Below are positions 58,652-64,000 of a stretch of 64,000 nucleotides of DNA, in pieces (within the stretch, counting starts at the first letter, position 1; each line of letters opens with the position of its first letter). Position numbers and translations under genes: made by a program. The notes under the pieces are model-generated. The model saw only the letters and a list, made by a program, of their open reading frames with translations, searched no databases and was not told where the DNA came from. Origin of the DNA: 21-14-0-10-47-8 sp966211455 (GTDB lineage: Bacteria; Bdellovibrionota; Bdellovibrionia; Bdellovibrionales; Bdellovibrionaceae); the NCBI GenBank assembly GCA_966211455.1, contig CBIHNI010000017.1:1-64000 (forward strand), written 5' to 3'.

Positions 58652-59167
58652 ATGAAAAGCATCTTGGTTTCTGCACTGGCAGTTTTGATTTCTTCCGCTT
58701 CTTTGGCGCAATCGCACGTGGCGCAGAGCCTGCCGGATCCAACCCCCGAGGCTTCTCCCAACGCGACCGATGCCATGGTCAAAGAACCGAAAGAAAAAGC
58801 GGCAGCCGAAGCTGGTGGCGCGATTCAAAAAGCACGCGTGTTTTTCATCGAGCCTAAAAATGGTGCGACGGTTGCAAAAACTTTCAAAGTGAAGATGGGT
58901 GTCGAAGGCCTGAAGGTGCGTCCAGCTGGCGAAGCTCCGGATGAAGTGACCAGCGGCCATCACCATCTTTTGATCGATCAGCAGGCGACCAAGGCGGGGG
59001 AAGCGATCGCGGCCGATGATAAGCACATCCATTTCGGCAAAGGTCAGACCGAAACCGAGCTCACGCTGCCGTCGGGGAAACACACGTTGACTTTGCAGTT
59101 TGCGGACGGGGCGCATCGCTCATTTGGACCTAAGATGAGCCAAACAATCACGATCACGGTGAAGTAA
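58652..59167 (+). CDS. Exported DUF4399-type protein
   Basis: A 171-residue exported protein. A signal peptide (MKSILVSALAVLISSASLAQ) and an Ala/Glu/Pro-rich linker lead to a beta-strand domain with RVFFIEPKNGATVAKTFKVK, SGHHHLLID and HIHFGKGQTETELTLPSGKH, the pattern of DUF4399 proteins. The HHHLLID and HIHFG histidines could bind metal, but the function of the family is unknown. AGGAAGAAAGG precedes the ATG. It follows uvrB by 22 bases. Confidence 0.88.
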   Translation: MKSILVSALAVLISSASLAQSHVAQSLPDPTPEASPNATDAMVKEPKEKAAAEAGGAIQKARVFFIEPKNGATVAKTFKVKMGVEGLKVRPAGEAPDEVTSGHHHLLIDQQATKAGEAIAADDKHIHFGKGQTETELTLPSGKHTLTLQFADGAHRSFGPKMSQTITITVK

Positions 59168-59286
59168 GTCTAAATAGAGTTCCTCTTCTTCAAACATGTC
59201 GATTTTCTATCCAATGGTCCAGTAGGAACTGCTGCCGGGCATCGCTATTCTAAAGTTGTTCATACAGACAAATTTTCGGAGGAGCA

Positions 59287-60144
59287 ATGAAGGCGATTTT
59301 GTGTCTTTTGGTGGCAGTGATGGGATCAGCAAGTTTTGCGCAAACGGTGGATCCGGATGTGGCAAAAGCGCAAGCGGCTTTGGCGAAATCCCAAAGTTCG
59401 GTCGCGGCTCTGAACGCGTCTTTGGCGAAGCTGCAGGCTTCACATGCGGAAGGTCTTAAGGCTTTGGATGCAACAAAAGCCGATTATCGCCGCGCCGATG
59501 AAATCTACCAAAAAGCAAATCAAGCCTATGAAGCTGCAAAGTCCGCACATAAGGAATCCGCTGGTGGATTGTCAGTCGGGGGATTTGATTTTTTTGGCGG
59601 TTCTGGCGATCCGAAATTAAAAGCAAGCCTGGACAATGCGAAAGCGGCTTTGGATACGGCGACCGCGACTCGAAATGCGGCGATGGCTAAAATCGGCGAA
59701 GTGGAAAATGGCGTGCGTCAATTGGGTCAGCAATATCGCAGCACCAGCAGCGAAATGGCCGGCGTGCAAAGCGATATCGCGAGCACTCAAAAAGAATTGG
59801 CAAAGTACAATCAAACCGCTCAGCGAGCTTTGCTTCAGATGATCGAATCGCAAGGGCTTTCGGGTCAGTTCAGCAAAGTCGAAGCGCAAGCCGGTCGTCT
59901 GGAAGCTGCGATGGCGGCACTGGAGGCAAGATATGACAAATCAGTGCTGGGTGCTTATTTGCGCGAGAAAATGAAAGACATGCTCAACGATAAAGACACG
60001 TTCTGTGCTGCCAAAAATCAGTGCGATGGCAAAGGTGGCCCAGTGAGCGATAAAGCCGTGTCGAATCTGTTTAAAGGTGGCGCGACGGCGGTGGCAAAGC
60101 CGGCGTCGACTCCGGCGTCAGCCGCTTCGGGCGCGACCAAGTAA
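59287..60144 (+). CDS. Exported coiled-coil protein
   Basis: A 285-residue protein with a signal peptide (MKAILCLLVAVMGSASFA). Long Ala-, Gln- and Lys-rich heptad segments (such as KAQAALAKSQSSVAALNASL and AKYNQTAQRALLQMIESQ) indicate coiled coils, divided by a Gly-rich turn (GGFDFFGGSG) near residue 98. The C-terminus has two Cys (FCAAKNQC) and a Pro/Ala/Ser tail. No specific family recognised; it may be a periplasmic or outer-membrane-associated structural protein. GGAGGAGC precedes the ATG. Confidence 0.82.
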   Translation: MKAILCLLVAVMGSASFAQTVDPDVAKAQAALAKSQSSVAALNASLAKLQASHAEGLKALDATKADYRRADEIYQKANQAYEAAKSAHKESAGGLSVGGFDFFGGSGDPKLKASLDNAKAALDTATATRNAAMAKIGEVENGVRQLGQQYRSTSSEMAGVQSDIASTQKELAKYNQTAQRALLQMIESQGLSGQFSKVEAQAGRLEAAMAALEARYDKSVLGAYLREKMKDMLNDKDTFCAAKNQCDGKGGPVSDKAVSNLFKGGATAVAKPASTPASAASGATK

Positions 60145-60169
60145 TCCCTGTCTAAAGATTGAATCTTAA

Positions 60170-60203
60170 AAACGGCCATGAGATAACAAGCTCATGGCCG
60201 TTT
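60170..60203 (+). promoter_or_regulatory. 13-bp hairpin containing the uvrC start codon
   Basis: AAACGGCCATGAG, an 8-base loop and CTCATGGCCGTTT, then CTTCTTTT. The right arm holds the ATG at 60194, the predicted uvrC start. As DNA it is a good terminator for the upstream coiled-coil gene; as mRNA it would hide the uvrC start. If it terminates, uvrC would start at a GTG (60218) inside its own transcript. Confidence 0.75.
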
Positions 60204-62125
60204 CTTCTTTTGATCCTGTGCAATTTGAAATTCTAAAAGAGAAGATCAAAGAGTATCCGACGCAGTCGGGTGTTTATCTGATGAAGAATCTGGCCGATAA
60301 GATTATCTACGTCGGCAAAGCGAAAAACCTTCGCGCCCGGGTGCGCAGTTACTTTCAGGACAGCAAAGATCATTCAACCAAAACACGTGTGCTTGTCAGT
60401 CACATTCGTGAAGTCGAATACATTCTGACCAAAACCGAGGTCGAAGCTTTCCTGCTGGAAGCTTCATTGATCAAGAAGCATCGGCCGAAATACAATATCC
60501 GGCTGAAGGATGACAAAGCTTATCCTTACATCAAGCTTTCGTGGTCGGACGATTACCCAAGGCTTTATTTAAGCCGCAAGGTTCGAAAAGATGGCGGGCT
60601 TTATTTCGGTCCCTACACCAAGGGTCTTGCGGTGCAGGGGACGATCAAGTTTTTAAATCGCACTTTCAAAATTCGCGACTGCACGGATTCGGTGTTTAAG
60701 ACGCGAAAACGTCCGTGTATGACTCATCAGATTGGGCGTTGCACGGCTCCCTGTGTGAATTTGATTTCGAAAGAGGACTATCGCGAAGAGGTCGAAGGCG
60801 CGAAGAATTTTCTGCGTGGCCAAGATAAGCGCGTGATCAAGCAGCTGACCGAAAGAATGAAGCTTGCGGCCAATGAAGAGAAATTTGAAGTCGCGGCCCG
60901 TTTGCGGGATTCGATCACCTCGGTGAAAGCGATTTTGGAAAAGCAGGCGGTCATCAATGCGACCAGCGACAAGGATCAAGATGCGATCGGCTTTCATGGC
61001 GATGATCGCGGTTGCTTGATTGAAACCGTGCACGTGCGCCAAGGCCGAGTGCTGGGAACGCGCGCGCATTATTTCCCGATGCTGGATCCGCATGATCCCA
61101 GCGAGGATCCGCGCGAGTGGCTGATCTCGTTTCTAAATCAGTACTATGAAGACAACGTGATCCCGGAAGAAGTTCTGCTGCCGGTGGAAGTCGGCGCGGA
61201 TATGATGAAGCTCATGGAGGCCGTGCTGAAAGAGCGCTCGGGGGCGGATGTGGTCGTGCGTTTGGGGACGGGCGAAAAGGCTTCATCGCTGGTTGAGATG
61301 GCCAATCAAAATGCGCAGGCTCATTTTGAAAAATATGTGACCAAATCCGAAGAAAAGCGTCGCGGTCTGGAAGAGATCAAAGAACGTTTGGGTCTTCCGC
61401 ACCTGCCTTTGCGCATTGAATGTTATGATATTTCCAATTTCCAAGGCGAGGAAAGTGTCGCGAGCCAAGTCGTTTTCGAGGATGGCGTACCGTCGAAAGA
61501 AAATTACCGCCGTTACAAAATCAAGACGGTCGAAGGCTCCAACGATTTTGCTTCGATGAAAGAGGTTTTATCCCGCAGGTTCCGTCACACCGAATACGAT
61601 GACCCGCAATTGGTCGTCGTCGATGGCGGTAAGGGACAGCTCAGTGCGGCCGTGAAGATCTTAAAAGAGATCGGTCGCGATGATATTCCGGTCGTGGGCC
61701 TGGCGAAAGCGCGCGTGCAGGGCGAGTTCTCGGATTCAGAGGTCTTAAGCACCGAGGAGAGATTCTTTATTCCGGGCCGGCAGAATCCGGTGGTGTTTAA
61801 GAATAATTCGGAAGCGCATCATATCCTGGTCGGCATCCGCGATGAGGCGCACAGATTTGCGATCACCTATCACCGCAAGCTGCGAGAGGCGACAAGTCTT
61901 GAGAGCTCTTTGGATTTCGTGGTGGGCCTTGGCGAAAAGCGAAAGAAAGAACTTTTAAAGGTGTACCCGGATGTGCAGGCGATCAAAGCCGCCGAAGTGG
62001 AAGACCTGGCAAAAATCCCAGGCTTCAACCGTGTCTTGGCCGAACGGATCCTGTTGCAGCTGAACGAGGATGACGAGGACACCGAAGTCAGCAATCCATC
62101 GATTGATCTTTCGGCGTTGAAGTAG
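60194..62125 (+). CDS. uvrC: Excinuclease ABC subunit C
   Basis: A 643-residue nuclease that makes both incisions in nucleotide excision repair. The N-terminal GIY-YIG domain has SGVYLMKNLADKIIYVGKAK near residue 24; a UVR motif lies near 210-250; the RNase H-like C-terminal nuclease has IECYDISNFQGEESVAS and LVVVDGGKGQLSA; and two helix-hairpin-helix motifs end the protein (DLAKIPGFNRVLAERILLQL). The ATG at 60194 lies in a perfect hairpin and lacks a clear ribosome binding site, so GTG at 60218, which gives the length seen in E. coli at the N-terminus, is an alternative start. Confidence 0.95.
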   Translation: MAVSSFDPVQFEILKEKIKEYPTQSGVYLMKNLADKIIYVGKAKNLRARVRSYFQDSKDHSTKTRVLVSHIREVEYILTKTEVEAFLLEASLIKKHRPKYNIRLKDDKAYPYIKLSWSDDYPRLYLSRKVRKDGGLYFGPYTKGLAVQGTIKFLNRTFKIRDCTDSVFKTRKRPCMTHQIGRCTAPCVNLISKEDYREEVEGAKNFLRGQDKRVIKQLTERMKLAANEEKFEVAARLRDSITSVKAILEKQAVINATSDKDQDAIGFHGDDRGCLIETVHVRQGRVLGTRAHYFPMLDPHDPSEDPREWLISFLNQYYEDNVIPEEVLLPVEVGADMMKLMEAVLKERSGADVVVRLGTGEKASSLVEMANQNAQAHFEKYVTKSEEKRRGLEEIKERLGLPHLPLRIECYDISNFQGEESVASQVVFEDGVPSKENYRRYKIKTVEGSNDFASMKEVLSRRFRHTEYDDPQLVVVDGGKGQLSAAVKILKEIGRDDIPVVGLAKARVQGEFSDSEVLSTEERFFIPGRQNPVVFKNNSEAHHILVGIRDEAHRFAITYHRKLREATSLESSLDFVVGLGEKRKKELLKVYPDVQAIKAAEVEDLAKIPGFNRVLAERILLQLNEDDEDTEVSNPSIDLSALK

Positions 62126-62335
62126 GGGCTCCGGATGAGGGGCTGAAGAGCGGTGGCGCTGGGAGCGAAGCGTTCTGGCTTCGTGGGTGCGGGGGATTCT
62201 GTCTGTGGCGTGGATAGCTTCGCGGCATTAGAGACAGGAGATTTTGCTTTGCGAGCGCGCGGATGGGGTTTTGGATTTTGTTTGAAGCTCTCGGCCGCTT
62301 TGCGACCCTATTAGGGTACGAATAGGGTCTCTTTT
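62126..62335 (+). ncRNA. Structured intergenic element after uvrC, copy B
   Basis: No reading frame. The segment has a CGAAGC/GCTTCG hairpin near 62168, a CTGTCT/AGACAG pairing near 62198-62240, then CGCGGATGGGG and GAAGCTCTCGGCCGCTTTGC, ending in GACCCTATT/AATAGGGTC with loop AGGGTACG and TCTCTTTTT. The last 75 bases match 25648-25728. It may be the uvrC mRNA terminator, or a small RNA with its own terminator. Confidence 0.5.
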
Positions 62336-62376
62336 TGGGGAGCGGGATGAGGTCAATCCACCAAAATACGACTTTA

Positions 62377-63084
62377 TCAGGTGGATTCGTTAAAGGGGTT
62401 CAGGTCAAGGACTTGAGGGGTGTTCTTCTTTTGAGGAGTGTTTCCTTTGTTTGCGGTTGGGGGGGTGGATTCTTTTTGTCGTTCGAGTTTTAAGTTTGGT
62501 GATTTGTTCTTTTTCCCGCGTTTGAATTCCCCTCGAGCTTCTTTTTGGTTGAGTTTTAAATAAGAAATTCCATTCTTGTAGTCTCGTCCCCATTCCAGAA
62601 TGCGAGTGAAGGGGCGAAGGGTGAAAAGTTTTAGTTTATTCTCATTTGGATCGTTTGCATCGGATGTATTGGATGCACTGGATACAATTGATGCGTGGGA
62701 TCGTCTCTGATCTCTGCTGAATGTATTTGGATCTAAGAGCTTTCTGTTTTGCACCCTTGCAAGGGCTAGCGCTAATTTCGAATTCAAAACCCGCACAAAT
62801 CTCACGTAGGCTTCGCGGGATTCAATCTTGATCACAAAGTGAATATGCGACCAGTTGATCGCAAGCTCATATATTTTTACGCCAGATTCTTTTGCGGTTT
62901 GATGGATGAGCCTTTCTAAGCTTTGATTCTTGGGGCGAAAGATTTTGAAATTCATCGATCGCAGTACCAGATGGATCGGCTTTTTTATGGAAAGTGGTCT
63001 TTTTGATTTTCGTTTTCCGACCAGGTGCTCGCCGCCGAAGTATGTCTTTGCATTTTTGATAAATCCAAAACGGATTTGTTTCAT
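62377..63084 (-). CDS. REP-associated tyrosine transposase-like protein (RAYT copy 2)
   Basis: A 235-residue homologue of the protein at 44425. MKQIRFGFIKNAKTYFGGEH starts it; the HIH metal site (residues 80-82) and the YLKLNQKEA tyrosine helix are intact. It differs by an insert of about 25 residues near position 110-145, part of which is a coding 9-base tandem repeat (62657-62701), and by a longer Lys/Thr-rich tail ending NPFNEST. The start at 63084 matches copy 1. The upstream 120 bases are also conserved, so the copied unit extends past the gene. Confidence 0.85.
   Translation of the reverse strand: MKQIRFGFIKNAKTYFGGEHLVGKRKSKRPLSIKKPIHLVLRSMNFKIFRPKNQSLERLIHQTAKESGVKIYELAINWSHIHFVIKIESREAYVRFVRVLNSKLALALARVQNRKLLDPNTFSRDQRRSHASIVSSASNTSDANDPNENKLKLFTLRPFTRILEWGRDYKNGISYLKLNQKEARGEFKRGKKNKSPNLKLERQKESTPPTANKGNTPQKKNTPQVLDLNPFNEST
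62657..62701. repeat. Five 9-base tandem repeats inside RAYT copy 2
   Basis: Units on the plus strand are GCATCGGAT, GTATTGGAT, GCACTGGAT, ACAATTGAT and GCGTGGGAT. On the coding strand they give repeating triplets S-x-(A/V/T). RAYT copy 1 lacks the array, so it arose after the two copies separated and would change length by three residues per unit. Confidence 0.8.
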
Positions 63085-63599
63085 AGGCATTCTCGCTTTC
63101 AAAAAAGTGAGATGGATATATCATGGGTTTTTATCTGTATTTTTCAGGCCGAACAGGAATGCGAATCAGATCTCTGCGTATACGCACAAGACCCTTCGCC
63201 CCGCTGTGCGGGCGGGAAGTTTTCGAGAAAACTCAAAATTGGAATTTAAATTCAATGCCGACGAAATTTGAGAGCCGGAAAATGCGTCAAGAGATATTCG
63301 AAATTTTTATTTCTGAAAGGGATACTCGAAAGAAGAATAGATACTCGAAAGAAGAACAGAAAGAAGAATAGAAAAACACTTCAAACTCTGTCGCCGGCAG
63401 TCACCGCTGCGGTTATTGCAAGGATCCGAACCACCAAGCACTGGCTGTTTCAAGCTCGTCGCAAATCACAATTGCAGCCTTAAGCAGATCGCTCATTCTC
63501 ATATGTGCCACGCGTGCTCTCCGGTCGCCCCTTGCTCCGTGCGTCCGACATTCACACCCGTCTGCGCTCGCTTTTCCTGCGTCCCACAGATGTGCGGGC
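63085..63599. other. 515-base region upstream of RAYT copy 2
   Basis: No gene. It begins with the block conserved with RAYT copy 1 (AGTGAGATGG-x-TATATCA, then ATACGCAC-N3-ACCCTTCGCCCCG at 63180-63203). A GAAAGAAGAATAGATACTCG stretch near 63328 is repeated in part, and ACCGCTGCGGT at 63404 is a shortened palindrome. The region from 63490 is GC-rich and carries a CCCGCACA/TGTGGG stem near 63583-63598 with no other signal. Confidence 0.5.
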
Positions 63600-64000
63600 T
63601 TACCGTGCTTTCGTTTCGAAATAATTCAGATCGATAAACAAAGCTGCGGCCATGACGATCTTTCTTTCGTTCTCGGGGAGGTCGACGTCGGGGAAGTCGA
63701 CTTCGAAGTTGTCCTTGTCGGTAAAGCCTTCGGATAAAATGCCGGCCCATTTCTTTTTCACTTCGGCTTTCTTCAAGCCGTTATGCAGGAAAGTGAAAGT
63801 CCAGGGTTTCCAAATGGGCGAAGAAACAGTCATGATGATCTTTCCGTATTCGTTCAGCACGTCGAAGCGCTTCGAGACCACAGAGAAGCGCTGCTGGATC
63901 GCACCCATCGGGCGGCCGCGGGGATTCTTGACCTCCAGGCGCTGAAACAAAATGCGAAAGGGGTGATGGCCCACCAAAAACACCTGACGGTCCATATCAA
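63600..64000 (-). CDS. Phospholipid scramblase/LURP-one-like protein (5' end outside window)
   Basis: The frame stays open to the right edge, so the start is missing or close to 63995. The 131 visible residues read as the C-terminal part of a tubby-like/scramblase-related domain: FRILFQRLEVKN, PRGRPMGAIQQRFSVVSKRF, DVLNEYGKIIMTVSSPIWKP and a final segment ending FETKAR. These proteins bind lipids or membranes and some are linked to stress responses. The exact class is uncertain because the family is diverse and the N-terminus is cut off. Confidence 0.7.
   Translation of the reverse strand, partial: DMDRQVFLVGHHPFRILFQRLEVKNPRGRPMGAIQQRFSVVSKRFDVLNEYGKIIMTVSSPIWKPWTFTFLHNGLKKAEVKKKWAGILSEGFTDKDNFEVDFPDVDLPENERKIVMAAALFIDLNYFETKAR

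Noticed and set aside
63404..63414. ACCGCTGCGGT as another copy of the dispersed palindrome
   Set aside because: Only 11 bases with shorter arms; too weak to count as a family member.

Overview
The window looks like chromosome of a Gram-negative bacterium of the Bdellovibrio type (Bdellovibrionota). That assignment is inferred from gene content, not proven. The evidence is Kdo and heptose transferases for lipopolysaccharide, lipoproteins with lipoboxes, many secreted proteins with no obvious relatives, two exported subtilisin-like proteases, CarD, an HD-GYP phosphodiesterase, and a multicopy HNH-endonuclease family. Coding density is high, start sites usually carry AGGAG-type ribosome binding sites, and many neighbouring genes overlap by a few bases. 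I saw no tRNA, rRNA, CRISPR array or prophage.

Layout. 1-2.5 kb: the tail of an HNH gene, then waaA and a heptosyltransferase (minus strand). 2.7-9.6 kb: a plus-strand run with a predicted outer-membrane protein, an EF-hand-like lipoprotein, an MFS transporter, an RlmL-like RNA methyltransferase and a NhaR-like LysR regulator. 9.6-14.4 kb: minus-strand secreted proteins, including a vWA lipoprotein operon and a protein made of four repeats. 14.5-19.4 kb: an RluA-type pseudouridine synthase, a DedA protein and a 1090-residue secreted protein. 19.4-29.6 kb is the accessory region. It holds two HNH genes, two tandem propeller-like genes, three paralogous secreted proteins, a secreted hydrolase, long intergenic gaps and most copies of a dispersed ACCGCCG/CGGCGGT palindrome. 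29.6-44.3 kb: mostly housekeeping genes (TatD, TcdA, methyltransferase, deoxyhypusine-synthase-like protein, OsmC, subtilase, ABC-2 exporter with an Nfu protein, aldolase, LysRS, rhodanese-like lipoprotein). 44.4-49.1 kb: RAYT transposase copy 1, HD-GYP protein, RecG. 49.3-62.1 kb: subtilase 2, CarD, an NlpC/P60-like protein, GltX, CysS, UvrB, two secreted proteins and UvrC. 62.1-64 kb: a structured intergenic element, RAYT transposase copy 2 and a partial scramblase/LURP-like gene.

The most unusual material is the set of repeats tied to nucleases. HNH gene 2 lies between two identical 32-base copies of a palindromic element. HNH gene 1 carries the same kind of palindrome in frame inside its own coding sequence, with a second copy upstream. 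The tail of a third family member sits at the left edge. Two RAYT-like transposases with conserved upstream blocks may serve a separate set of palindromes. Other unexplained signals are two homologous intergenic hairpins whose stems differ in sequence but keep their pairing, a uvrC start codon buried in a perfect 13-bp hairpin, a trio of unknown secreted paralogues, and a deoxyhypusine-synthase-like protein without the usual catalytic lysine.
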